This document shows, one piece after another, positions 45,864 through 55,745 of a DNA stretch of 64,000 nucleotides (position 1 is its first letter; every line of letters begins with the position of its first letter). Both the position numbers and the translations under genes were made by a program. Source of the stretch: Ptychodera flava (Eukaryota > Hemichordata > Enteropneusta > Ptychoderidae); assembly GCF_041260155.1 (NCBI RefSeq), contig NC_091943.1:19169783-19233782 (forward strand). The letters are read 5' to 3'. A model generated the notes under the pieces. That model ran no database searches. It saw only the letters and a list, made by a program, of their open reading frames with translations, and was not told the origin of the DNA.

Positions 45864-45934
45864 TTTTTGCGACCTTGCCAGTATAGCTACTCGCTGCTCG
45901 ACAGTAGCTACTGGCGAGCGAGGTCGCAAAAAAA
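45864..45934. repeat. Hairpin inside the right end of the 1.9-kb element
   Basis: TTTTTGCGACC, GCCAGTA and AGCTACT pair with AGTAGCT, ACTGGC and GGTCGCAAAAA around a loop of about ten bases. The arms are imperfect only at a few positions. Confidence 0.85.
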
Positions 45935-46429
45935 AATCCACCTACCGCCTCACCGTAGCGCTACAATTTTGTAACTAAAGTAATGTTCAAATAATGTCTG
46001 TTTGATCAGAGTAAACAGTGCCATTATCATCAATCAGCTTTGTAGTTAATTTACTGCGAGCCCCCGTTTCTCTCCTTGAAAAAAATTGACGCGATTGTTT
46101 CTCATCCTCATCAAGCAGTCTCGCACGAGAGTGGATGTTGGCTCCCACACATTAATCATTATAAAGTGAACTTATCCCTGGTGTAATAAAAATTCGCCAA
46201 AATCTTACGTGATTTTTCGTACGAATTTAAGCTCGACGTCAGCTCAGTCAAATGACTCTGTAATTTTGAATTTGTTTACGACGTTTATCCACCTCCCTTG
46301 CTCTTCGAACCTCGATTGAAGACATCGTATTTTATTAGAGATCTGATGCGTATTTTGACCATGTCCCACCAACCACTCATAGAATCGAAACCTTTTTTAT
46401 CAAATTGACTATGTAGAAAGGAATCAATA

Positions 46430-46713
46430 GTACTGTCAGTGATCGATAATACTGTCATTACATTTCCAGTACCCGGAGCCTCTCTGGAAACTCCATCGTG
46501 ATCTGAAAAAGGACACGAAAAAGACTGGAGCTACAATTGAGAAACCTCGAAGCATACCATCTATCAAGACGACTACCCAAACTATTATTTTTATCCCGCC
46601 ATGTATAAATACGGCTAGTGGGATTTTGTACCAGAAACACGTTAAAAGATTAAAATCAGCACAAATTTCAGCAAGTTCTTTACCACCAATAAAGCGAGAA
46701 TTACTAGTCATAA

Positions 46714-46745
<32 letters not shown>

Positions 46746-47150
46746 AAACATCTAACATGCTTTCTGTGCAATTGAAATATTGAAATCTCCTAAAAGAATT
46801 GGACTGGAACCCGCCATGAAGTGTTGAAAGATTTCTAAAACACTGGGGCCGCTGACTGATGTTATTCGGAGCATAAACATTATACACTTAGAGAGCCATC
46901 AATTTCCAGAGTTCCACCAATCACTCTCGCCATGTCATCTACCCTGACATTTTCGAAAGAACAATTGACACCTCTTTAACCAGTATTCCAAACCAACAAC
47001 TAACATTTGAACCAATACTCCAAAAATCTTCCCCTCCCCAGTCCTTATTCCACAGCCGCTAGACGGGCCTCATACTTGAAGAAATACGAGTTTCTTGTAA
47101 AAAGGCCACATCATGCTTGGTCTCTATAAAAGATACGTCAAAACACTACT
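46430..47150 (-). mobile_element. LINE ORF2 fragment: AP endonuclease domain
   Basis: Reading the minus strand, the endonuclease blocks appear in the expected order: DVAFLQETRIS (about 47100), ARVIGGTLEIDGS and NVYAPN (about 46950-46870), ILLGDFN (about 46800-46780), and YTWRDKNNSLGSRLDRWYAS (46610-46550). The domain lies in more than one frame, and no reverse transcriptase follows below 46430, so the copy is truncated and inactive. It belongs with the ORF1-like sequence upstream. DNA from 45972 to 46430 shows nothing recognised. Confidence 0.82.
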
Positions 47151-47360
47151 ACTAACTTCGTTGACGAGCATCCTGACGGCCGCTTAGGTTGAGTGAACAA
47201 ATAGAAAACAAAAGCAGAAAAAGAGAGCAAAGTGTACCATAATTTAAGTGAAGAAAGAAGAAAGAACATGGAACCCTTTGTCTAACTGGTCAAGCCAAAT
47301 GGACGGGCCAAATGGTCTCTTAAATCTCTGATTTACTGTACAATTTTTGATCATTTGTGC

Positions 47361-47990
47361 TTATCGATCTCTACAATGACTCACTACGGCTTCCCATCCA
47401 ACCAACTCCGTATCACATTTCTTACCAGATATCGAACCACAAGGAATAACCAGAGACTGAAGTTTCCATCCATCAATCGCCTTGCGAACATTAGACTGAC
47501 CCGTGGAAGGACTCTGGGCCGATGGATAAACCGGATGCGGCGGAATATATCTCATCAATGTTATCTTCATCAATGACCAGCCTTTCACCTGCACTATCCT
47601 CCAAATTGGGACGTTTCGTGTCATCGTCAGACGAAATAGAATCAGGGGGTGGACGTTTTGTCGGCAAAGAGCTAGGGCTGGGATCCACGTGTACTGTTTT
47701 ATCACCACCTGTAATGTCAGGTCCCATGTCTGACACCTGGCTAGAGATAGACGAGCCAGTGTTCGTACTGTAATTGATGTCACTTTCGTCAACTTCATTC
47801 CTTTGTCTTTGAGCAGGTGTAATTTGAGTATCCAATGAGTCGATAACCTCGTCATCGAGGTCACCTTGTGATGTGGCAAGTCGGTCATCTTCATCAGGTT
47901 CTGTACCAGAATCTAAAAAATCCACCTCAGAATTTTCCTTTAAATACCACATTCCATGTCGCTTCCCGAAATAATAATAATAATAATAAC

Positions 47991-48029
<39 letters not shown>

Positions 48030-48740
48030 TTATTTCTATAGCGTCTAAATCCACATAAAAACACTGATCAGAGACGCTTAAAATACACTTAAAAATAGTA
48101 AATGAATAAAAGCAAATTCAAAAATGTCTACAAAATTGAAATTATTAAAAAAATTAATATCAAACACAACCTAACAATCTAATTTAAAATGTAAGTCTAA
48201 AAAATGTTATTAACTGGTCGTCATTTTTGTCATTAGAACCTACGTGTCCACGAGGAGCAGCAGGTGGTTCGTAGGCCGCGATTGTCCAAGACTTTTGACA
48301 TTGAAACTTTACTTTCGATTGACAAGGAACAATTTCTAAACACGTGACCAGTTTCCCCACAAATAGTGCACTTTGTGACATTCTTTGCAGTCCTCGGCAG
48401 AATGCGCAATCTCTAACATTTGAAAACATTTTTCACGACAATCTTTGCTCATGTGACCAAATCTACCGCATTTGAAACGCGTTAGGTTGCCCTGCATAGG
48501 ACAACCCCACATTTCTATTCCCAATTCTTATTTCCGAAGGAATATTCCTAGTCAACTTCATACGATACTGTCTTATACCATTAAATACTTGCGGATGGTC
48601 CGCATACACACATTTACGGGAAGCTTGGACCTCCCCATATTGATTTAATACATGGTGAGGGACTCGGGGCCGATGGGTAGACAGGGTTTGGTGAAATAAT
48701 CCCTTCGTCAAAGCTACTCTCGTCAATAACAAGTCTATCG
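47361..48740 (-). mobile_element. LINE ORF1-like fragment with zinc knuckles (copy A)
   Basis: From 48660 downward the minus strand encodes YGEVQASRKCVYADHPQVFN, IRQYRMKLTRNIPSEIRIG and NVGLSYAGQP, then CGRFGHMSKDC and a second decayed knuckle. A Ser/Asp/Pro-rich tail follows (LDSGTEPDEDDRLATS; SSDDDTKRPNLEDS at about 47640). Such a basic GIRxYRMxLxxxIP segment plus CCHC knuckles is typical of LINE ORF1 proteins, and the AP-endonuclease blocks follow at once. Frame changes and an inserted (AAT)n unit (47970-48200) break it. A retroviral-type Gag reading was considered and set aside because of the endonuclease. Confidence 0.75.
47970..48200. mobile_element. Short insertion with (AAT)n tail inside the LINE fragment
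   Basis: About 60 bases of AAT/ATAAT repeat, then TTTATTTCTATAGCGTCTAA and AT-rich non-coding DNA, interrupt the ORF1-like tail. The arrangement resembles the 3' end of a small LINE or SINE. The exact ends are uncertain. Confidence 0.55.
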
Positions 48741-49357
48741 CTTGTACTGTCCTCCAAATTGAGGCGTTTAGTGTCGTCGTCTGAGGAAACAGTCAGGGGC
48801 AGGACGTTTTGTTTGCAACGAGCAAGAACCAGCTTCCATGTGAACTGTTTTGTCACCGCTAGTGTTGTCAGGTTCTGCGTCCGACACCTGGCTTGAGGTG
48901 GGCGAGCCAGTGTTCGGACTATAATCTAAATCACATCTTCAACTTCTGCCCTTTCTCTTTGACCAGGTGTGACCCTGAGTATCCACTGAGTCTGTTGCAA
49001 TGTCATCTGGGTCACCCGGTGACGTGGCAGGTTCCACGTCCTCATCCGGATCTGTGCCTGAATCTAATTTATGCCCCTCAGAATCAACTTTATCAATACT
49101 ACATTCCATATCACTTCCAATCACCTGGTCGTCATTTTTTTCATCAGAACCTACTTTTTCTGTTCCGCCTTCCTCCGCAGCCGCCTGGGATGGCATGTCT
49201 CCACGAGGAGCCTCAGGTGGCTGAGAGGCCGCGGATGTCCATGACTTGGACATCGAAACTTTACTGGCGAATGATAAAGTACAGTTTCTATAAACGTGGC
49301 CCGTTTCTCTACAAATGGTACACTTTATACTGTTCTTACAATTCACGGCCGAATGTC
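48655..49357 (-). mobile_element. LINE ORF1-like fragment (copy B), truncated and fused to a gene
   Basis: Starts abruptly with GHSAVNCKNSIKCTICRETG and HVYRNC (CCHC knuckles) at 49357, where the DUF6589-like frame ends, and runs through SKSWTSAASQPPEAPRGDMP, LDSGTDPDEDVEPATSPGDP and NLEDSTSDRLVIDES. It parallels the tail of copy A and stops at about 48670, where copy A begins in mid-ORF1. The two copies are therefore in direct tandem, from rearrangement or nested insertion. Confidence 0.72.
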
Positions 49358-49797
49358 CCATCTCATCGTTCCACCATCATTTTCTCTGGTGCTGTCTCGG
49401 AGTGCTGCATCCAACAGTGCATCCTCAGATAACTGCAATGGTAATCAAAGATGCAGTCCTCTTCAGATTTCTTCTTGGCTGTGTTTGTGACCTTATTTGG
49501 CCTTGTGGTTGTTTCATTCACAGGCTCATGATTGTCACTGTTCTGCTGGTCCATACTGTCCCTTGAGTCTATCACAGTCCTCTCAAGGCGTCTGTTTACA
49601 AATTTAGCTCTATGATCAGCCATGCGTTTACCATTCTTTTTATATACTTTATCACAACCAGGGTATCCACACTTGAACCCCTCTACTACAGATGTGTTAT
49701 ATGTTGGTTCATTGCAAAGTTCCTCTGGATGGAATGTGCTAAAACATCATTATCAAGTATTGATAATGCAATTGGTAGAAGGTAATCCCTCTTGTCT
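49358..49797 (-). CDS. DUF6589-like gene, 3'-most surviving exon part
   Basis: The minus strand reads KDKRDYLLPIALSILDND just after the mini-transposon, then, in a shifted frame, EELCNEPTYNTSVVEGFKCG, a C2H2-like FKCGYPGCDKVYKKNGK with MADHRAK, a Lys/Thr-rich linker and EEDCIFDYHCSYLRM. The next frame gives LLDAALRDSTRENDGG. This matches from memory the region of invertebrate DUF6589 proteins where a zinc finger precedes the FNYHCxFLxMxLLxxxFxDAxxEGDG motif. It ends against LINE sequence at 49357, losing the rest of the domain. Function is unknown; the family is often multicopy. Confidence 0.68.
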
Positions 49798-49801
49798 TTA
49801 A

Positions 49802-50118
49802 GGTAGATCGCGCCTCGTGGACAGATATTCAGACTCTCAAACTTTTACAATTCTTTTCTGATCTACAACTTGTTGGGGGTTCATTTTAAAGCTCTTGATA
49901 TAAGAAAACTTTTCACTTAATCAGTTTTTCGAAAATTAAAAATTTTATATTTCTCCATAGAGTTAACACAGGGGTGGCCGCCATTTTGAATTTCAAATAT
50001 CGCAAAATTTTTGGTAATTTGTTCCGCTAGTTTCAAAATTTGCACGGTGACCCCCTGATTTTTATTCTTTATTGGTAAGAGAATGATTCAAAGTTTCACC
50101 TTCGAGGCGCATACTACC
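49802..50118 (+). mobile_element. 317-bp TTAA mini-transposon inside the DUF6589-like exon
   Basis: Termini GGTAGATCGCGCCTCG and CGAGGCGCATACTACC are inverted repeats, flanked on both sides by TTAA (49798-49801 and 50119-50122). Reading across with a single TTAA restores the frame YILKDKRDYLLPIA on the minus strand, which fixes the insertion point exactly. TTAA targets are used by piggyBac and Kolobok transposases. Relatives lie at 1157, 16881 and 23273. Confidence 0.93.
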
Positions 50119-50122
50119 TTAA

Positions 50123-50366
50123 GTATGTAAACTTCTATTCCCCGTGGCAGAGTTTTAGGACGTCCATTCTTGTCTGCCATGCTGACCATGTTTCATCGCA
50201 GCTGCTACAATGTGACCACGAAGAACAATGTCGTTGAAGTCCCTGGCTGAATATACTTTTTGTGAACAACTTTCACCACATTTCTTTTATCAAACCTGTT
50301 TCGTAATTGATAAAGAGTTCCTTCATCTCTGGCCGATCCAGTATTATAAAATTCTGACCAAATAAT
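50123..50366 (-). CDS. DUF6589-like gene, exon with GSARDEGTLYQLRN motif
   Basis: After acceptor TTACAG|ATTATTTGG (exon from 50366 downward) the frame encodes IIWSEFYNTGSARDEGTLYQ and LRNRFDKRNVVK, then in the next frame YSARDFNDIVLRGHIVAAAM and NGRPKTLPRGIEVYILK, which runs into the mini-transposon. The SARDxGTLYxLRNxxxRRNV block is the clearest signature of the family in this window. Confidence 0.78.
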
Positions 50367-50587
50367 CTGTAAAAAAGTGTTGTTGTAATTCAAATATTGG
50401 AAATTAATCAAAAGTTGTCAAGGGTGCAAGTTGAAAGTGCTACTCAGATGTCATTCAAGTGAGTCTGTGGAGAGTGACGTGTGAGTGAGGTTTAGTCACA
50501 ATTTTTAAGCTTAAGTGGAAAAGTATATTTTTTGTGGTTGTACATTAACTGAGAGCAAATTCTTAGAAAATTGAACTTTGACCTTAC

Positions 50588-50755
50588 GCGAAGGTAAATC
50601 TGGTCAGCATGCCGGTCTGCAATTTTCATCTCTAGGCCTTCCAGCCTGTCTTCTGGTGTCTCTCTATCCATCAGTGCTTCAACACCATAGACAGCTCTCT
50701 CACACTAAGTTGGTCACCAGTACACACTATCTTCTTCAAAGTGCGACTGTGTTCT
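50588..50755 (-). CDS. DUF6589-like gene, exon with GDQLSVERAV motif
   Basis: Acceptor AATACAG|AGAAC, donor TTCGC|GTAAGG. It encodes KKIVCTGDQLSV, then, after a slip near 50700 (GTGAGAGAG, one G short), ERAVYGVEALMDRETPEDRL and EGLEMKIADRHADQIYLR. It matches the family pattern GDQLTxxRA...RDRLEGLxPxxxDWHA. Confidence 0.78.
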
Positions 50756-50991
50756 CTGTATTTTCAAAAAATATAATAATAAATAAACACAGAAAACTTG
50801 TGTTTGTGATGACCTTGAAGCTGGGTGGTACTGTTGAAAACAAAATACACTGCCATAGGAAAACGATAAACACTGACATTGACCTGTTGACTATCTTTCA
50901 TGCAAGTGGAAAATGATCTCATTACGTTTGTGAGGCTTGAAATATATGGAAAATATGATGAGAACAATAAAACTAATAACAGGTAACATAC

Positions 50992-51251
50992 CTGGACTCG
51001 TTGACCTCTGATGACACAGTCCTCATTATTCAGTTCATTTACAGGATCTACACAGCTGGGAGGTTTCAGGACAGAGGATGCCTCCTCCAAGTCAGAATCA
51101 TCTTCGCTTTTATCACTGAGATACTACCAGTATCGTGGTGCCCGTTTGATGCACTGCATGTTGCTCCAGGGACATACTGATGAAGATATCGCAGAACATC
51201 TATGCACTCTTCAGTAATGTATTCATTTTCCATCAGAATGCCAACCCGAAT
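50992..51251 (-). CDS. DUF6589-like gene, exon with LHQYVP motif
   Basis: Acceptor TTGCAG|ATTCGG, donor GTCCAG|GTATGT. It encodes IRVGILMENEYITEECIDVL and RYLHQYVPG, then, in a shifted frame, an acidic linker SEDDSDLEEASSVLKPPSC and NELNNEDCVIRGQRVQ. The first part matches the family segment VPLGxLxxNExxxDxxxxILxxLHQYVP. Confidence 0.75.
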
Positions 51252-51509
51252 CTGCAATAAAATTTCAGGAAACAATTTGAATTAAGCCACAGTGACTACA
51301 GATTGCATTATTCACAATTTTATGTCGATTTTTTTGTCAATAAAGGCTGCAGATAATTGAGGGAGGAGATGTGAATTAACATTCAAGGTACTTATCGTAT
51401 TTGAATCTAAAAATATACAATGTGCAAAAGAAGCAGTGGTTCTGGCGAAGCATTGAATATTCTCAGACCTACAATGTCCTGGTTGATTTAGTTGATTTTA
51501 TCCGACCAA

Positions 51510-52257
51510 AAAACTTGTCAATTCCGACTTTTGAGTTGACTCATGTGCATACGTGTGCGGTATGTGATAGTCAACTGCTTCTTTGAAGCACGATGATAGA
51601 GGGACCGTGTTTTAAGTGAACTTATTGAAAAAAGTTAATGTCATTCACAATGATCCTGGATATCAACGTGGACAAGTTTGCTCTCAGGGCTGAAGTATCT
51701 TGTGCTGTTGGCAGAAATGCAGAAGTTTTCAGTGTCAAAATGTCACAGCTTGGCGTGTCATCCGGTAAATCTTCACAGTTTACCCTGTCTCTCACAGCAT
51801 ATGTATTGACAAAATGGAAGCTCTGATTTTGCTTTTCTGTTGTCATGTCCTGGTCTTCTTATGCAGGTCTAAGTTTTCAGAAACTATGGAATGGAAATGG
51901 CCAGGTTCTGGTCTGTATTTAACCTTTCCATCAGATTGTGTGGGTGTGTGTGAGGAGTAGATGTTAAGCAGTTTGCTTCATCTGTGTAGGATATGCCATC
52001 ACAGCTATGAACTAGTTCACTCACAACATTTGTATTGCATAGGGTTTTCTCATGGTCTATGCAAAGCTCACTTTCATGATTCCTTTCTTCGGTATCACAG
52101 CTTGAGCCAGGATGTCAAACTTTTTCAAGCTCACAGCACACAGTTTTCTCCGCTGTTGAGATTTCTTCACTGTGTGCGACGACCTGTACTACTTCAGAGG
52201 GAGATTTATCCAGACTCTGTACACAATTATCTTCATCAGTATATTCATTATTATTGA
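51510..52257 (-). CDS. DUF6589-like gene, large exon (linker and domain N-terminus)
   Basis: The first part is an acidic linker (NEYTDEDNCVQSLDKSPSEV, HEKTLCNTNVVSELVHSCDG). It leads into ENLDLHKKTR, MTTEKQNQSFHFVNTYAVRD, DTPSCDILTLKTSAFLPTAQ and LRANLSTLISRIIVNDINFF, and then EAVDYHIPHTYAHESTQKSE. These match the family's N-terminal block in order. Frames change at least twice, one near 51850 (CAGGACATG, one G short). The 3' boundary is not certain. A plus-strand frame at 51961-52257 is only its antisense. Confidence 0.75.
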
Positions 52258-52668
52258 ATAATTTGTCATTGAAAATTAGTTGTAATATCCCTATTTTTAT
52301 TTTTTTCTGTAAGCCATTTAACTTTGGTTATAAATTTTCTAGAATGAAAAAATCTTTGCTATTGAAATAAAATAAACATCATGCTTATGCTTGCTTTCAT
52401 ACCTGCAGCCCCTGTGAAGACTTTATATACCTTCTGTCATCCATTGTGAAATAACAATGCTGATGCATTTAGTGTCACACAAAGGTGTGAATGTTGCTAG
52501 CTGAGAAACAATAGTTGTTGTAACACAACTCACAAAATTATAGATTCCCTGTCTGGAAACATCCTTACTTCCAAATTTGATTTAAATTAATCACAAATTT
52601 CAAATTATCAAAACTAATTTTATCTGCAAACAGGGTTGTTTATTAAAATTTCACATATACAAACTTAC

Positions 52669-52977
52669 TGCAGCTGGTCAAAATCTGATTGAACACCGGT
52701 GCCCTTTTGTTCCATCATGGAGGTAGGAAGAGATCTCTTCCTACCTCCATGGTTCCATGAACTCCGGGAAAGTGACGTCAGGTCATCTGGCCCACATCTT
52801 CTGAGGATAGACTTATTCTTGTCTGAACATAATTTCTGACATTTGCTTGCAGCTTCGTACACCACTCTGTTGATTACTTCCTCTTTAACTTCCGGACACA
52901 CCAGTATTTCTGACGCAGACTTCTTGAAATTTCGTCTCACAAGTTACTTCAAGATCACCAAGTCCTCAATTTGTCCG
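52669..52977 (-). CDS. DUF6589-like gene, exon 2 (copy 1)
   Basis: Encodes VRRNFKKSASEILVCPEVKE, EVINRVVYEAASKCQKLCSD and KNKSILRRCGPDDLTSLS between acceptor GTCAG|CGG and donor CTGCA|GTAAGT. The conserved tail is disturbed by a 36-bp palindrome (52716-52751) absent from the copy at 61676, where SSILDEWNKRAP is read. Copy 1 also has a short out-of-frame stretch near its start. Its own first exon is deleted, so it cannot begin a normal transcript unless it uses the exon at 62311. Confidence 0.72.
52716..52751. repeat. Perfect 36-bp palindrome inserted in exon 2 copy 1
   Basis: CATGGAGGTAGGAAGAGA is followed immediately by its exact complement with no loop. The duplicate at 61676 has no such sequence at this point, so it arose after the duplication, probably by template switching. 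Confidence 0.95.
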
Positions 52978-53906
52978 CTGACATGGTAACATTTCGGCTC
53001 TTGATTCAATTTCAGCTGTGGAGATACAGGTAAATGTACAGTATAAAGGGATTGACGTTGAAGACAAATCCTTTTAATAGTTTTTACTGGTTGGCTTGAA
53101 CTTCATTTGTCGATTGTTGTATGGTCATTAGCGATAAAATCAATGTAATAAATATACACTGGAAAAATAAACTAAACTCGTGCTCGAGATCCCACTGTCT
53201 CGGCAAAGCTGTTGATTGGCAGATATTGTCATGACTATCGCATTGCATGCAAATAAAGTTGCGTGATGAATATTGAATTTAGATCACCTTTAGTTATACC
53301 TTGCTGGCGCGTTCGTTGTTGACTTTGTCAAATTTAATCCGGTGATAATCTGGTGATAGCGTTCACAGATTAGTAATTTACCCTTGCTTACTTTAGCCAA
53401 TTAGGCACTCAAACTCATCAGATAATAGATACAGCATGTTGATAAAACGTTAACGCAAGATTGTCAAGGGCAGTGCTAAGTTTAAGACCAAAACACCAAA
53501 GGTTGGTAGAATATATCTTTATTAGCAATACAACGAAACACCTACCCACCTCTGGGGACGGACACGTAGGCATCGCCCTATGATATCGGCAGGATTTTGA
53601 CATGTACGGGCGTGGCTTTGTTTCTGTGATGCAGCCGGCTAAATGTACAGACTGCTCACAGTTTTTTTGAAAAAGATAAATTTATTTCAACGTGGTCACA
53701 AATAAGACAAATCTACATAACTGTGAATGCATTAAAATTACAATGCGTCTTGTCTGAAACGAAAAACAAACAAAAAATAATTAGCTGTGTAATTACAAAG
53801 ATCATCATACGAAGCATTCAAGATCATTCTTCTCCTTCAGGTCTTACAAGACTTGAAACTTTGCGATGAAATCCTAAGTTTTATCGTCATCTTATAAGTG
53901 AATCCC

Positions 53907-53998
53907 ATCAAGAGTAATTAATTTGGAATATTCCACACTGTGTATTTTACAAGGGAAGTAATACAACAAATAATGTCAGATGTTGCGTTATTATCATT
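53907..53998. repeat. 92-bp direct repeat, left flank of LINE
   Basis: ATCAAGAGTAATTAATTTGG through GTTGCGTTATTATCATT recurs at 55511-55603 with one extra base, bracketing the LINE fragment. The region 53650-53906 shows nothing recognised. Confidence 0.95.
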
Positions 53999-55366
53999 AA
54001 ACTGAGTAGCGTCCCTGTACCTAAGAAAAGAAATCCAAACCAGTTGAATGATTATAGACCAGTCGCATTGACATCAATCATTGCCAAATGTATGGAAAGA
54101 TTAGTAGGTACTCAGCTCAAGGCGTCTGTGTCCGATCGCTTAGACCCTTTCCAATTTGCATACAAGCCCAAAAGAGGGGTAGAAGATGTGAGTTTAACTC
54201 TCATTAACCTGATTGCAAGCCATCTTGATAATTCCACAAATTACATTCGTATTCTCTTCATGGACTTTTCCTCAGCATTTAATACAATCCAGCCCCATCT
54301 GTTGATCAAAAGGCTTTTAGATTTAGAGGTCAACCATACTATCGTGCTTTGGATAAGACAGTTTCTTAGCGATCGACCACAACGTGTTATTGTTAATGGT
54401 CACATGTCTGGTGAACTAACGCTAAATACGGGCGCCCCACAGGGCTGTGTTCTTTCTCCCGTTTTGTTTCAATTTACACGAATGATGTCATTCTTTCAAA
54501 TAACCTGTTAACTTTGATATAAAATTCGCCGACGACATGGCGTTAGTTGCCAGACTGAAAAATGAAGCTTCACTGTCTACCTACTTTTCTGAAATAGAAC
54601 ACTTATGTTGTTGGTTTAAAGATAATTTCCTCACATTGTATCACTAAAGACGAAAGAGTTGGTTCTTGGTAATTGTAAATCAAATGAAATGACACCCATT
54701 CGTATTGACAGTCAAGATGTAGAAATTGTGACATCGTTCAAGTATTTGGGCTCACACTTAGATAAGGATCTCAGTTTCAGGTTAAACACCGATAACATCT
54801 ACAAAAAAGCTCAGCAACGCATGTATCTTTTACGTAAACTTAAGAATTTCAATGTCAGCACCCATGTACTAGTTTCGGTTTATCGTTGTTGTATCGAGTG
54901 TGTGCTAACTTTAATATTATCTCTTGGTTTGGCCATCTCTCCGTCAGAGATAAAACGAGATTATCAAGACTTGTTAATATCTGCAACAAACTAGTTGGGG
55001 TACGATTCAATGACCTGGAAAAAATGTACACACAGGCTCTTCGGAGGAAAAGCTTGTTGATTTTGAATGACAAATCTCACCCATTACATAGTCATTTCCA
55101 ATATTTACCTTCGGGTCGCCGATTATTGGTGCCTAGAGCAAAGAAAAATGTTTTTAAGAAATCGTTCATCCCGTCTGCTGTTGCCATTTTAAATAAGAAT
55201 ATGTCAAAACTATCGTCAGGAAGCAGAGCTTCCATTTTTAACAGAGGATTTTAGGATTGGCTTATGTGTAGTTTGTCGTTTTGTGTAACTGTTCTTTATG
55301 TAGTTGAAGTGTTTTGCTTTTTAACGCCTGGTGCCAAAGATAATTTTCCACTTAGATTGGACAATA

Positions 55367-55432
<66 letters not shown>

Positions 55433-55434
55433 GA
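53999..55434 (+). mobile_element. 5'-truncated LINE (CR1/L2-like reverse transcriptase, (TTA)n tail)
   Basis: Begins within the reverse transcriptase: PVPKKRNPNQLNDYRPVALT, FAYKPKRGVEDVSLTL, LFMDFSSAFNTIQPHLLIKR, TGAPQGCVLSPVLF, then FADDMALVARL (54524 onward) with the catalytic FADD. The thumb and C-terminal region follow (FKYLGSHLDKDLSFRLNTDN, DKSHPLHSHFQYLPSGRRLL). Several frame changes separate the blocks. The 3' end is GGACAATAAAG followed by about 60 bases of TTA repeat. The RT style suggests the CR1/L2/Rex1 group. It lacks the 5' two thirds of a full element. Confidence 0.9.
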
Positions 55435-55510
55435 AGTATAATGTGTTCATCCACGAGGAAAGATAACATTTTAATTGCATAACATAGGTTTGAAGGGAAA
55501 CTTTAATCCA

Positions 55511-55603
55511 ATCAAGAGTAAATTAATTTGGAATATTCCACACTGTGTATTTTACAAGGGAAGTAATACAACAAATAATGTCAGATGTTGCGTTATTATC
55601 ATT
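55511..55603. repeat. 93-bp direct repeat, right flank of LINE
   Basis: Near-identical to 53907-53998. It lies about 77 bases beyond the (TTA)n tail, so it is not an ordinary abutting target duplication. A further 15-base match (AAACTGAGTAGCGTC) links 53999 with 55839. Confidence 0.95.
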
Positions 55604-55619
55604 TTCGATTCCTGCAATT

Positions 55620-55745
55620 GAAAAAGTCGTTCGGGGGCGGAGGTACGGAGCGCCCGCACACGACTGTACGGAGCGCCCGCACACGACTGGGCTTTACAGT
55701 CTAGGGGAGGGACTTTGTTGCGAACCAGTTTTACCACAAGAAAAT
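55620..55745. repeat. Continuation of the segmental duplication, with 23-bp internal doubling
   Basis: GGGGGCGGAGGTACGGAGCG through GTTGCGAACCAGTT matches 63135-63225. Here the unit GTACGGAGCGCCCGCACACG plus ACT occurs twice in tandem. Confidence 0.85.

Larger units (their letters stand above)
44078..45971. mobile_element. 1.9-kb TIR element with internal about 147-bp tandem repeats
   Basis: Ends CAAAATTGTAGCGCTACGG and CCGTAGCGCTACAATTTTG form inverted repeats of about 40 bases, including GTGAGGCGGT. Inside are a GTGTAAACACGTGGGC hairpin, a (GT)n/(TGTC)n tract (44162-44232), then about eight diverged units spaced near 147 bases (44480-45790) sharing GTGTCAAGTTAAT, TCATTTGCATATTT and AACTTTGTAATTAG. 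A second hairpin lies near the right end. No transposase frame is present. Confidence 0.85.
52255..53650. repeat. Segmental duplication, copy 1 (partner 61254-63136)
   Basis: From AATTTGTCATTG to AAATGTACAG the sequence follows the partner almost base for base (for example GCCATTTAACTTTGGTTATA against GCCATTTAACGTTGGTTATA). Copy 1 lacks about 780 bases, including the gene's first exon: AAACTAAACTC is joined directly to TCGAGATCCCACTGTCTCGG. It also carries extra DNA at 53300-53590. The homology resumes at 55620 beyond the LINE. Confidence 0.88.

Noticed and set aside
47361-49361. LTR-retroelement Gag from the CCHC knuckles
   Set aside because: The knuckles are followed in order by LINE AP-endonuclease blocks (FLQETRIS, NVYAPN, LLGDFN, SRLDR), and no LTR, protease or integrase is visible.
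51961-52257. 98-codon plus-strand frame
   Set aside because: It is the antisense of the acidic linker of the DUF6589-like gene.
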